Positions 1-7,394 of a stretch of 10,080 nucleotides of DNA are shown piece by piece. The position numbers and the translations under genes were made by a program. This DNA comes from an uncultured Collinsella sp. (GTDB lineage Bacteria > Actinomycetota > Coriobacteriia > Coriobacteriales > Coriobacteriaceae): assembly GCA_934630375.1 (NCBI GenBank), contig CAKTVQ010000038.1:1-10080 (forward strand), in the 5' to 3' direction. Position 1 is the stretch's first letter, and each line of letters begins with the position of its first letter. The notes below the pieces were generated by a model. The model made no database searches and was not told where the DNA came from. It saw nothing but the letters and a program-made list of their open reading frames with translations.

Positions 1-54
1 GACGAGCTCCTTGGCCTCTTCCTCGAGTTTGACCAGATCATCAATCAGACTCAT
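1..54 (-). CDS. pheS: 5' end of an aminoacyl-tRNA synthetase gene, probably phenylalanyl-tRNA synthetase alpha subunit (partial)
   Basis: Only the first 18 codons are inside the window; they read MSLIDDLVKLEEEAKELV, an acidic, Leu/Glu-rich helix start. PheS proteins commonly begin with such an N-terminal coiled-coil arm that contacts tRNA-Phe. The ATG at 54-52 is preceded by a purine-rich stretch (AAGGGAAG, about 55-65) that can serve as ribosome binding site, although it sits close to the start. The main argument for a synthetase is the T-box leader immediately upstream on the same strand, whose candidate specifier codon is UUC (Phe). PheS would join Phe to tRNA-Phe as the alpha subunit of an alpha2beta2 enzyme in the cytoplasm, and pheT would be expected next, outside the window. 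The call is inference from the leader plus a short N-terminus; another T-box-controlled gene remains possible. Confidence 0.6.
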   Translation of the reverse strand, partial: MSLIDDLVKLEEEAKELV

Positions 55-139
55 GTCTTCCCTTTCGTCTCTCGCGCATCCACTTGCCGGGGCGGCCGAT
101 ACCGCCTGGCGCTGCGGAAACGCGGCCCGGTTCGGTAAC

Positions 140-419
140 AAAAAACCGTCCTCGGGCATTTACCTTGCCCAAGGACGGTTGAATTCCGCGGTACCACCTT
201 GTTTGACCCGGCGGATGTCTGGCCCGCCGTGCCCACTCTTTGCCCCTTGTCGCGAGGCTCACGGCTTCCCTACTGGGGCTTCGCTGCCGCTGGCCGCGTG
301 CCCGTTGAGGTCGCTGCTCGGGAGTGAACGCTTGGCCCTTGCCACCGCAGGAAGGCTTGCAGCCCACGACCTTCCCTCTCTTGCCGGCGACGCGGCGGGC
401 TAAACCCTCTCCGTCAACG
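140..419 (-). promoter_or_regulatory. T-box leader (tRNA-sensing riboswitch), probable Phe specificity
   Basis: Read on the minus strand, the region has the parts of a canonical T-box in order. The base of Stem I pairs CGTTGA (419-414) with TCAACG (308-303). A GGAGAGG element follows the 5' strand. A TTC triplet followed by A lies at 328-326, close to the 3' end of Stem I, where the specifier is expected. A Stem III-like hairpin (CGGCGG/CCGCCG) occupies 229-209. The conserved core GGTGGTACCGCGG is at 198-186. It is followed by a terminator whose arms span 180-144 and end in a U run (about 145-140). In this family, uncharged tRNA pairs with the specifier and with the UGGN bulge, which favours the antiterminator and lets transcription proceed into the synthetase gene. 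The class assignment is firm; the Phe specifier is a reading of the loop and is less certain. Confidence 0.93.
144..180 (-). terminator. Intrinsic terminator of the T-box leader
   Basis: On the minus strand AACCGTCC, a one-base mismatch and then TGCCC pair with GGGCA and GGACGGTT across a short loop. The stem is followed by six T residues at 145-140. The 5' arm lies directly downstream of the T-box core, so formation of the antiterminator would compete with this stem, as expected for regulated attenuation. Confidence 0.9.
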
Positions 420-430
420 CATTGGGCTAT

Positions 431-439
431 AGGATAACA
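431..439 (-). promoter_or_regulatory. Candidate extended -10 promoter for the T-box/pheS transcript
   Basis: On the minus strand the bases TGTTATCCT form an extended -10 element (TGn plus TATCCT) ending at 431. The predicted start of transcription, about 422-426, falls just before the first base of Stem I (419), which is where a T-box transcript should start. No good -35 hexamer is visible at the expected distance, consistent with an extended -10 promoter but leaving the call moderate. Confidence 0.5.
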
Positions 440-557
440 CATTCTGCCAGCGCATCGCCGCGTTCCGTTTTGTTCGCGCTGGGTACAAGGCAGGTAGTTG
501 TGCAAACTGGCCGCACGTCCACCTTTGGCGCTCGGCCTGCGAGATCAAGGATATGGT

Positions 558-2132
558 ATGGGAAAGAAACTCGATAAGAAGGCCAAGGCGGCCGTGGCAA
601 AAGCCGCCAAGGGCATCAAGGCCGAAAAGGCCGTCAAGAAGTTCCGCAAGCTCGAGGGCAAGCTGTGGACCCGCGAGTATCTGCTCAAGATCGCCGAGTT
701 TGACGGCGCGACCATCGCCCCCGCCAACGGCGCCGCGGCCCGTGCCGATGCCATGGGCACGCTCGCCGGCGAGCATCATAAGCTCCTGACCAGCGAAAAG
801 TCCGTTGAATTGGTGCGCTCGCTGGCCCGCGAGACGGTCGTGGGCGGAAAGGTCGACGACCCGCAGCTGCTCGACGAGATTCGTGTGCTCGGCCGCGATC
901 AGCGCGAGGCCAGTGCCATCCCCACCGAGGAAGCCGAGGCTTGGACCAGGCTTACCTGCGAGGCCGACGCCGTATGGCACAAGGCCAAGACGGCCAACGA
1001 CTGGGCAAGCTTTGAGCCCTACGTGGACAAGATTGTCGCCCAGCTCAAGCACCAGGCCCAGCTTATGGACCCCAAGCGCGACCCGTACGACGTGTGGCTC
1101 GACCAGTACGAGCGCGGCCTTTCCACCAAGAGCTTTGATGCATTCTGCGACGAGGTCAAAGCGACGGTCGTGCCGCTCGTGCACGCTATCGGCGAACGCG
1201 GTCAGCAGCCTGCTGCCGACTTTTTGCACGCGCGCGTGCCCGAGGCTGCCCAGCGCGCCATGAGCTTCGATTTAATGAAGCTCGTCGGTCTGAACCTGGA
1301 CGACACCACGCTCGCCTTTACCGAGCATCCGTTTAGCGAGGGCTTCTCGGTGGGTGACGCGCGCATCGCCACGCACATCTACGAGGGCGACTGCATCTCC
1401 AATGTCTTTAGCATCATCCACGAGGCCGGCCACGCCATGTACGAGCTGGGCGTTAACCCCGCCTACGCGCGCACGTGCCTGGAGGGCGGTACCTCCATGG
1501 GCATTCACGAGAGCCAGAGCCGCTTCTTCGAGAACACCGTGGGCCGCAGCCACGCCTTTATGGGCCCGCTGCTCGAGGTGCTGCGCCGTCACGCGCCCGA
1601 GGTCTACGGCAACGTGGACGAGGATATGCTCTACCGCGCTGTGAACATTGCGCAGCCGTCGCTGATCCGCACCGAGGCCGACGAGCTCACCTACCCGCTG
1701 CACGTTATGGTGCGCTACGAGATTGAACGCATGCTGTTTGCCGGCGAGGCCACGGCCAAGGATATCCCCGCACTTTGGAACCGCTTTATGGACGAGTACC
1801 TGGGCATTCCGGTTCCCGACGACACGCGCGGCTGTCTACAGGACACGCACTGGAGCGGCGGCTCGTTTGGCTACTTCCCCACCTATGCACTGGGCAGCGC
1901 CTACGACGCCATGTTCGTGCCAGCCATGTGCCGCGACGGCGTCGACCTTACCGGCGCCTGCGCGAGCGGCGACCTGGCACCCGTCCGCGCGTGGCTGGGC
2001 GAGCACATTTGGCAGTGGGGTCGCGCCAAGGACGCACCGGAGCTCATCAAGGGTGCCTGTGGCATGGCATTCGACGCCCGCTACTACTGCAGCTACCTCC
2101 AGGACAAGTTCACCACACTCTACGAGCTGTAA
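558..2132 (+). CDS. M32-family metallocarboxypeptidase (thermostable carboxypeptidase 1-like)
   Basis: The 524-residue protein is a zinc carboxypeptidase that removes residues one at a time from peptide C termini in the cytoplasm. The M32 signatures are all present: HEAGH at residues 288-292 (two zinc-binding His and the catalytic Glu) and HESQSRFFEN from 317, whose Glu 318 is the third zinc ligand, 30 residues after the first His as in characterised M32 enzymes. Also present are IRTEADELTYPLH around 370-382, an EHPF...GDARI segment before the zinc site, and a DTHWSGGSFGYFPTY segment near the C terminus. The length is normal for the family (about 500). The first 50 residues are rich in Lys and Ala and are probably a helical lid or extension. 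ATG 558 is preferred because AAGGA lies 6 bases upstream; an in-frame TTG at 498 lacks a ribosome site. The gene is single, divergent from pheS, and closed by a strong terminator. Confidence 0.95.
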   Translation: MGKKLDKKAKAAVAKAAKGIKAEKAVKKFRKLEGKLWTREYLLKIAEFDGATIAPANGAAARADAMGTLAGEHHKLLTSEKSVELVRSLARETVVGGKVDDPQLLDEIRVLGRDQREASAIPTEEAEAWTRLTCEADAVWHKAKTANDWASFEPYVDKIVAQLKHQAQLMDPKRDPYDVWLDQYERGLSTKSFDAFCDEVKATVVPLVHAIGERGQQPAADFLHARVPEAAQRAMSFDLMKLVGLNLDDTTLAFTEHPFSEGFSVGDARIATHIYEGDCISNVFSIIHEAGHAMYELGVNPAYARTCLEGGTSMGIHESQSRFFENTVGRSHAFMGPLLEVLRRHAPEVYGNVDEDMLYRAVNIAQPSLIRTEADELTYPLHVMVRYEIERMLFAGEATAKDIPALWNRFMDEYLGIPVPDDTRGCLQDTHWSGGSFGYFPTYALGSAYDAMFVPAMCRDGVDLTGACASGDLAPVRAWLGEHIWQWGRAKDAPELIKGACGMAFDARYYCSYLQDKFTTLYEL

Positions 2133-2153
2133 GACTTAAGACAGCACGCCAAC

Positions 2154-2198
2154 GCAAAAGGGGGCGCCGCGGAACCAATCCCGCGGCGCCCCTTTTGC
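2154..2198 (+). terminator. Strong G+C-rich hairpin terminator after the M32 carboxypeptidase gene
   Basis: An 18-bp stem pairs 2154-2172 with 2181-2198 around an eight-base loop, with a single bulged G. The base of the stem is GCAAAA/TTTTGC, so the U-rich part lies inside the stem. The same arrangement seen from the other strand gives a similar structure, so it could also act on leftward transcripts coming from glmM. Confidence 0.85.
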
Positions 2199-2260
2199 AC
2201 CTAGTCATTGGGGACGTTCTTAAACGACTAGTCATTAAAGAACGTCCCCAACGACTAGGT
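2199..2260. repeat. 62-bp near-perfect palindrome (REP-like element)
   Basis: The stretch from ACCTAGTC to GACTAGGT is almost its own reverse complement, centred on GACTAGTC. Each arm carries the block TTGGGGACGTTCTT, opened by a few single mismatches. Read as RNA from the minus strand, two of the mismatched pairs become G-U wobbles, leaving one U-U; read from the plus strand they are A-C mismatches. This suggests that a leftward transcript is the folded form. It lies between convergent genes, immediately after the M32 terminator. No second copy is visible in this window, so its status as a repeat family is inference. Confidence 0.75.
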
Positions 2261-2287
2261 TGACGCCGATGTTTTGGCAACGTCAGC

Positions 2288-2390
2288 GAAAACGACCCTG
2301 AGCGAGCAAGGTGACGTGAAATGAAAGGGCGCTGACCTTCTGGTCGCGCCCTTGAAATTGAACGTCAGATTGCCGCTTAGGGTCGTTTGC
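2288..2390. repeat. Rod-like imperfect inverted repeat, possible structured RNA or REP-type element
   Basis: Three stems stack into a single rod. The outer AAACGACCCTGAGCG (2290-2304) pairs with CGCTTAGGGTCGTTT (2374-2388 with one neighbouring base), including one G-T pair on the plus strand. The middle TGACGT (2312-2317) pairs with ACGTCA (2362-2367). The inner AAGGGCGC plus GACC (2325-2337) pairs with GGTC plus GCGCCCTT (2342-2353) around a TTCT loop with one bulged T. Between the middle and inner stems is a nearly symmetric purine-rich internal loop, GAAATGA opposite GAAATTGA. No open frame of note crosses it, and no promoter was found. It could be a small RNA, an element of the glmM 3' region, or a relic of a palindromic repeat. 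Confidence 0.65.
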
Positions 2391-2400
2391 AGCGTCGAGC

Positions 2401-2430
2401 AGTTACGCGGTTTGGCAAAACCGCGTAACT
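2401..2430 (-). terminator. 13-bp perfect hairpin overlapping the glmM stop codon
   Basis: AGTTACGCGGTTT (2401-2413) pairs perfectly with AAACCGCGTAACT (2418-2430) around a four-base loop. The glmM stop codon TAG occupies 2431-2429, so the hairpin begins inside it on the minus strand. There is no U tract after the stem in either direction, so it is not a classical intrinsic terminator. It may stabilise the 3' end of the glmM message or act with the neighbouring palindromes. Confidence 0.5.
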
Positions 2431-3760
2431 ACAGGGCCTCCAACGCGCTCGCGATGCGCTTCATGGCGGCGTCGGCGGCTGCTTGGTCGGGGGCTTCGGC
2501 CAGGACGCGAATGACCGACTCGGTTCCGCTCTTACGCACGAGCACGCGGCCCTCGCCTGCCAGCGATGCCTCGGCCTCGGCGATGGCGTTCTGCACCCCC
2601 ATGCTATCGAGCGCGGCGTCCTTATCGGCCACGCGCACGGCCACCTGCGCCTGCGGCAGCAGCTTGCACGGTGCCGTGAGCTGCGAGAGCGTCTCGCGCT
2701 CGGCACGGATCACTTCCATCACGCGCAGCGAGGTCATAATGCCGTCGCCCGTGCGCTCGATATCGCCAAAGATCGTATGGCCCGTCTGCTCGCCGCCCAG
2801 GCTGTAGCCGCCCTCGCGCATCTTGGCGTACACGTGACGGTCGCCCACGCCGCTGGTCACGGCGCTCAGGCCGGCAAGCTCCAGCGACTTGATCAGGCCA
2901 AAGTTGCTGGCGATCGTCGGCACCACGGTACCGCCCGAAAGACGGCCGTGCTTGTTCAAATACACGCCGCACACGTACAGAATCTGGTCGCCGTCGACCA
3001 CGCGACCGCGCTCGTCCACGGCCAGGCAGCGGTCGGCATCGCCATCGTAGGCAAAGCCCACGTCCAGGCCCTGCTCCACCACATGGCGCTGTAGACGCTC
3101 CATGTGCGTCGATCCACAGTCGACGTTAATGTTGAAGCCATCGGGCGCGGCGTTAATCACGCGCACATCGGCGCCCAGCGCGTCGAACACCGGCTTGGCG
3201 ACCGAGGACGCCGAGCCGTTGGCGCAGTCCAGGCCAATCTTGACGCCCTGCAGCGAAAAGTTCGCGCTTGCGATGAGCGAGGCGATGTAGCGGTTGCGGC
3301 CCTGCATGTAGTCCACCGTGGCACCGATGTGGTTGCCTGTGGCCAGCGGCACCTCGGTCTTGCCATCGATGTAATCCTCGATGAGCTCCAGCACGTCCTC
3401 GTCCATCTTAAAGCCGTCGCTGTTGACGAGTTTGATGCCGTTATCGAAAAACGGGTTGTGGCTCGCGCTGATCATGATGCCGCAATCGAAGCAGCCCTCC
3501 ACGGTCTGGTGCGCCACGCCCGGCGTCGGAATCACGTGCAGCATGTAGGCGTCCGCACCGCTCGCGACCAAGCCACTCACCAGCGCCGCCTCGAACATAT
3601 AGCTAGATCGACGCGTGTCCTTACCTACGATGACGCGTGCCTTGCGCTCGCGATTGGCGCCGTAATACCAGCCCACAAAACGACCGATCTTATAGGCGTG
3701 CTCTACCGTCAGCCCAACGTTGGCCTCGCCGCGAAAGCCGTCGGTGCCAAAGTACTTCAT
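2429..3760 (-). CDS. glmM: Phosphoglucosamine mutase
   Basis: The 443-residue enzyme interconverts glucosamine-6-phosphate and glucosamine-1-phosphate in the cytoplasm, feeding UDP-GlcNAc for peptidoglycan and other envelope polymers. It starts MKYFGTDGFRGEAN, typical of GlmM. The active-site loop ISASHNPFFDNGIK places the phosphoserine at Ser 100. The Mg-binding loop DGDADRC has Asp 239, 241 and 243. The sugar-specificity loop GEQTGH is at 323-328, and the phosphate-binding loop RKSGTESVIR at 409-418, with Ser where most relatives have Pro. The length matches the family. AAGGAG sits 5 bases before the ATG. It follows the DUF4012 gene on the same strand after 83 bp. That gap contains two GATAAT-like motifs on the minus strand that could be weak -10 elements, so glmM may be read both from upstream and from its own promoter. 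Confidence 0.97.
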   Translation of the reverse strand: MKYFGTDGFRGEANVGLTVEHAYKIGRFVGWYYGANRERKARVIVGKDTRRSSYMFEAALVSGLVASGADAYMLHVIPTPGVAHQTVEGCFDCGIMISASHNPFFDNGIKLVNSDGFKMDEDVLELIEDYIDGKTEVPLATGNHIGATVDYMQGRNRYIASLIASANFSLQGVKIGLDCANGSASSVAKPVFDALGADVRVINAAPDGFNINVDCGSTHMERLQRHVVEQGLDVGFAYDGDADRCLAVDERGRVVDGDQILYVCGVYLNKHGRLSGGTVVPTIASNFGLIKSLELAGLSAVTSGVGDRHVYAKMREGGYSLGGEQTGHTIFGDIERTGDGIMTSLRVMEVIRAERETLSQLTAPCKLLPQAQVAVRVADKDAALDSMGVQNAIAEAEASLAGEGRVLVRKSGTESVIRVLAEAPDQAAADAAMKRIASALEAL

Positions 3761-3843
3761 GCGCTCTCCTTATAAAAATGGGGCGAACAGATTATCCGTC
3801 CGTCCCAAAATGGTACTCGATTATCTGAACTACCAGAAAAACC

Positions 3844-6156
3844 CTACGCCGAAGCGCTGTCGCGAGCCGCCTGGCACGTGGGGGTCTGGCGCAGCGCAAG
3901 CGGCTTGTCTCCCGCCTCGGCCGACGTGGTCAGCGTATAGGTGATCGTCGTCGTCTCGCCCGCGTGCAAGTCAACAGTTCCCGAATAGAAGGGAATTCCA
4001 TGCCACGTAGCGGCGCCAAGACCAAACTGGGTGCCCTCAACCGTAAGGTCACTGATGTTGCCGCCCGTCGGGGCAAACAACGAGACATTCAGGCGCTCGT
4101 CGTCGCGCGCGGCATCGGGCGCGCTCGCCGCGACGTAATCGGGCAGCTTGCCTGCCTCCTCCTGCGTCATGATGTTCGTCAGGGTAACGGTGATGCGATA
4201 CGAGCACGTGCCGTCGCCGTTCTTGACGCCCTGGCCAATCTGCGTATCAGCGTTCAGGTACCAGTCGAGCTTGGAGAAGCTCAGGTTGTTAAAGTAAACG
4301 CCGGCAACGGGATCTTCACTCGGATCATCCGGATCGGGCAGCGAAGCGTCAATGCCCGTCTCTTTGACGGCATTCTGCTCATCATCGTTTCTCATCCAAG
4401 CAATCAGACGGCCCTCTTCGGCACCGCGCTCGAATGCACCGACAAGCTTTGTAACGTCGACGTCACCGATGCCACCGAGAATCTTGTCGAAGGCGGCGCT
4501 GGCAACAGCCGCAAAGATGCCGTCCGATTCCTCGACCGGATAGTTCCAATACACATCGTGCATGAGAACCTTCGCCGCGTTGGTACCGTCGACGACCGTA
4601 CCATCGGGCAGCGAGACATTACCGACAAGGCCCAGCAGGTACTGCAAGAACACAGGATCGATGCCGACGACGCCATCAACGTCCTGCCCATATTGGGACT
4701 TCCACAGCGCGGCGACACGCTGCGAGTTGCGAGGCCAATCGGGCGAATAGGTATTGCCCGAGTTGTACAGGTTACTGTGGTTGCCGAACAGCGCCTCATC
4801 CTCTTCGTCGACGCTCTCGACCGCCTCATCCTCGCTGAGTCCAATGCGGGGAACAAACTCGCCAATCGACATCTGGCCGTCGGTGACCGAAATCAAACCT
4901 TGCGAACCGCCAAAGCCGCCGCAGGCACGAATCTCGACGTTGTTCATGGCGTACACAAGGTAGTTGCGCGTCTGGCCGTTGGCGCCGAGCATCTGGGGAA
5001 GGACGGGGGCGACCTTCTCCGCCGCGTCAACCGCGCCGTTGAGGGTGGCAAAGCCGTCCTTGGCCTTATCGACCAGCTCGGTCACCTGGGAAATATGAGT
5101 ATCGCCAATACCCTGGATCTTCTCGTTGGCGCTCTTGAACACCTTCGAGCTGCTGGAAAGCGAATCGGCGACCGCCTGCAGCGCGGACACGTTAATCATG
5201 CCGTCCTGGAACAGCTTGCCGGGCGTGGCCTGCGAAAGGTTATCGGCCATGGGAACCAGCGCATTGCTCGAGACATCGGACAGGGCGTCGATCATGGTGC
5301 GGGCAGCATTGATGTCGCTGCCGTACACCGGGATAAACGAAGCCGCCGTCCACAGCGGGCTCGAGGTCTCCGCCTTCATGCTGTCGCAGAGCTCATCGAT
5401 CTTCTTCGCGTCGTCAGGCAGCGTCGAAAAATCGCCCGACGTGACCTTGTCCTTAAGGCCACCGACGATCTCGACAGCCTCCTTCGCTTCGCTCTTTACG
5501 GTCTTTGCCGAGTTAAGCAGCATAAAGCCACTTGCGCCAAGCACAACGAGAAGCACCGCGACTACAGCGGCAATAATGGCGCCGGTGTGACGCTTTTTGC
5601 GCTCGCCCTTGCGATGGCGATGACGGACCAGGCCGTCAGAGGTCGAACTCGACGAAGTGTCGCTACCGTAGTTCAAGCCAAAATCGTAATAATCTTCCTT
5701 GGAACCCGAGCCCGCAAACTCGGCACCGCTATCATCCAAGCGGGCAAACGTGCCAGTCTCGGAGGCGCCGGTGTAGATCGTACCAAGGTTGCCCGTAAGC
5801 CCCGCGCCACCGGCAGAGGGGGTATTGTTGGCGGCATTGCCGGCATTAATGTTGCCGGCGGCATTCGCGGCGTTGGCAGTGCCTGCGGTGTTCGCAGGTG
5901 TCGAAGGAGCCCCGCTCGGCTGCGATGTGGGGGTCGCACCGCCCGCAAAGACATTCCCTTTTGCTCGACCGGTCTTTTTGGCCTTCTGAGACTGCTCATA
6001 CAGAGCGGTAAACATCGCCGTCTCGCCCGGGGACGTGCGCTTACCGGCACTGTACTGACCAGCTCCGCTCGGCATGCCGGCTTTTCCAGTCCCGTTCGAA
6101 CGCGGCGGAACCGCAGGACGGCCGCTGTCGCTGCCCTTAAAGTGATTACCAGCCAT
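3844..6156 (-). CDS. DUF4012 membrane-anchored extracellular protein with long disordered N-terminal arm
   Basis: The 770-residue protein has no known biochemical activity. Residues 1-190 are low complexity (Gly, Ala, Asn, Thr, Ser), including an Asn/Ala-rich run near 88-115, and end in a basic cluster (RHRHRKGERKKRH, 178-190). A single membrane helix follows at about 192-214, giving an N-in, C-out topology. The exterior part has a helical region (about 215-390) and a core with DUF4012 hallmarks: RNYLVYAMNNVEIRACGGF (397-415), SPDWPRNSQRVAALW (471-485) and DVDGVVGIDPVFLQYLLG (492-509). A beta-rich C-terminal domain (about 615-750) resembles an Ig-like fold. ATG 6156 is chosen because GAGGA lies 7 bases upstream; a TTG nine codons earlier has no such site. 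DUF4012 genes often sit near envelope-polysaccharide genes, and glmM follows here, so a role in cell-surface assembly is a reasonable inference. Confidence 0.85.
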   Translation of the reverse strand: MAGNHFKGSDSGRPAVPPRSNGTGKAGMPSGAGQYSAGKRTSPGETAMFTALYEQSQKAKKTGRAKGNVFAGGATPTSQPSGAPSTPANTAGTANAANAAGNINAGNAANNTPSAGGAGLTGNLGTIYTGASETGTFARLDDSGAEFAGSGSKEDYYDFGLNYGSDTSSSSTSDGLVRHRHRKGERKKRHTGAIIAAVVAVLLVVLGASGFMLLNSAKTVKSEAKEAVEIVGGLKDKVTSGDFSTLPDDAKKIDELCDSMKAETSSPLWTAASFIPVYGSDINAARTMIDALSDVSSNALVPMADNLSQATPGKLFQDGMINVSALQAVADSLSSSSKVFKSANEKIQGIGDTHISQVTELVDKAKDGFATLNGAVDAAEKVAPVLPQMLGANGQTRNYLVYAMNNVEIRACGGFGGSQGLISVTDGQMSIGEFVPRIGLSEDEAVESVDEEDEALFGNHSNLYNSGNTYSPDWPRNSQRVAALWKSQYGQDVDGVVGIDPVFLQYLLGLVGNVSLPDGTVVDGTNAAKVLMHDVYWNYPVEESDGIFAAVASAAFDKILGGIGDVDVTKLVGAFERGAEEGRLIAWMRNDDEQNAVKETGIDASLPDPDDPSEDPVAGVYFNNLSFSKLDWYLNADTQIGQGVKNGDGTCSYRITVTLTNIMTQEEAGKLPDYVAASAPDAARDDERLNVSLFAPTGGNISDLTVEGTQFGLGAATWHGIPFYSGTVDLHAGETTTITYTLTTSAEAGDKPLALRQTPTCQAARDSASA

Positions 6157-6302
6157 AAAGAAATCCTCGCAATTGAGTCGCAATGAAAAAGTCCATAACG
6201 TTACTAGTTTATGGCATATTGGGCATCGACAGCTAAACTCCAGACACGGATATCAATTGGCGAAAATGTGGTGCAACACCTTATCTGTCTTGGCGGCGCC
6301 AG

Positions 6303-7325
6303 CTACACCGTCAGGAACATCATCACGATGATCATGGCAAAGCCGATAAGGTCGGTCGGCAAAAACACCGTGCCCAGCATAACGGCGCTGGTGATGGTCG
6401 CCGAAACCGGCTCCACAGTTCCGATGAGACTCGCACGCACCGAGCCGATATCCTTAACGCCCTGCATATAAAGCATGTAGGCAAAAAACGAACCGATGAC
6501 CACGAACACCGCGAGCGCCTCGATACCGGCAGCGTCGAGCGCAGGCATATGCGCCCAGGGCTGTACGAAGATGCACGAGACCACACCCGCCGTGAGCATA
6601 GCCGAACCCGTGACGATGGAGCTGCCGTATTCGGGCAGGATCTTGGCGGGGATCACCGCCATACACGTGGCGCTGACCGCACACATAAGACCTGCTGCCA
6701 GGCCAAGCGGCGAGATATTCAGGCTGGTGGGGTCGCCGCCGGTGGCGATTAAAAAGGTTCCACCCAGAGCCAGGCCAATGCCGATAACCTCGCGCGGACG
6801 CGGCATACGGCGATCGATGACGCAGGTGTATCCCATGATGATGACCAGCTGCAGGCATTGGAGCACCGTCGCGGTTCCGGCGTTCGTCAGGCGCACGGCC
6901 GAAAGATAGCAAAACTGATTGAACAGCAAGCCAAAGGCGGTAAAGAGCAGCAGCTGCTTGCGGTCGGCAGGCGTGGTCCACAGCTTGACCAGGCGCGCAC
7001 GATCGTGCGCGACGACCACGACCATAAACAGCAGGCCGGCGAGAATCTGACGTACGCTCATGAGCCACAGGGTATCGACGTGGTAGGTATCGAACAGAAA
7101 GCTCGCGCTGGTACCCGAGAAGCCCCAAAACGAACCACCCACCAGCGTGGCCAGAACGCCCGTGATCATCTTGCGCGTCGAGGCGCTGTTAAGGCGGTCG
7201 CGCCACGCGCGACGGGTGTTGCGGCTGAGCTCGTCGGTGCCCTCGGGCACATCAATGTTCGATATATCGGTCATCGGCACCGAAGCCCCTGCGCCTTCGA
7301 CCTGCTCGACACGCTCTTTGCTCAT
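6303..7325 (-). CDS. EamA-family (drug/metabolite transporter superfamily) permease
   Basis: The 340-residue protein has a polar N-terminal tail of about 52 residues and then roughly ten hydrophobic helices arranged as two EamA repeats: helices near 54-77, 88-105, 126-144, 149-169, 178-196 and, in the second half, 206-226, 236-256, 266-286, 297-318 and 323-340. Family marks are GGSFWGFSGTSASF at 63-76 and the second-repeat end ASLIGTVEPVSATITSAVMLG (298-318), where the conserved Glu-Pro precedes the last helices. Such proteins are inner-membrane exporters or importers of metabolites, but the substrate cannot be told from sequence. ATG 7325 has GGGAG a few bases upstream and gives a normal family length. 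Further in-frame codons up to 7532 have no ribosome site and no family-like sequence. It is 146 bp upstream of the DUF4012 gene; no clear terminator separates them. Confidence 0.9.
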   Translation of the reverse strand: MSKERVEQVEGAGASVPMTDISNIDVPEGTDELSRNTRRAWRDRLNSASTRKMITGVLATLVGGSFWGFSGTSASFLFDTYHVDTLWLMSVRQILAGLLFMVVVVAHDRARLVKLWTTPADRKQLLLFTAFGLLFNQFCYLSAVRLTNAGTATVLQCLQLVIIMGYTCVIDRRMPRPREVIGIGLALGGTFLIATGGDPTSLNISPLGLAAGLMCAVSATCMAVIPAKILPEYGSSIVTGSAMLTAGVVSCIFVQPWAHMPALDAAGIEALAVFVVIGSFFAYMLYMQGVKDIGSVRASLIGTVEPVSATITSAVMLGTVFLPTDLIGFAMIIVMMFLTV

Positions 7326-7394
7326 TCCACTCCCTCGAAGCAGCCTGGAAACAATTCGGCTTACCTTACCACGGCAAAGGCACCAGCCGAAGGC

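Noticed and set aside
41..505. Minus-strand frame through the T-box leader
   Set aside because: The region is explained base by base by the T-box stems and terminator; the frame also crosses the leader's promoter.
498..557. N-terminal extension of the M32 carboxypeptidase from an in-frame TTG at 498
   Set aside because: No ribosome site precedes the TTG, while AAGGA is well placed before ATG 558, and the added residues have no family-like character.
414..1229. Minus-strand frame opposite the M32 gene and across the T-box promoter
   Set aside because: It overlaps the M32 coding region; the strand choice is settled by HEAGH and the other M32 motifs.
3104..3775. Plus-strand frame opposite glmM
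   Set aside because: It lies entirely opposite conserved GlmM motifs and its product is His/Ala/Val-rich without recognisable features.
3964..6186. Very long plus-strand open frame (740 codons) opposite the DUF4012 gene
   Set aside because: It mirrors the coding strand of a clear DUF4012 gene with a ribosome site, membrane helix and family motifs; the opposite frame is an artefact of G+C-rich codon use and gives an Arg/Ala/Val-rich sequence with no domain.
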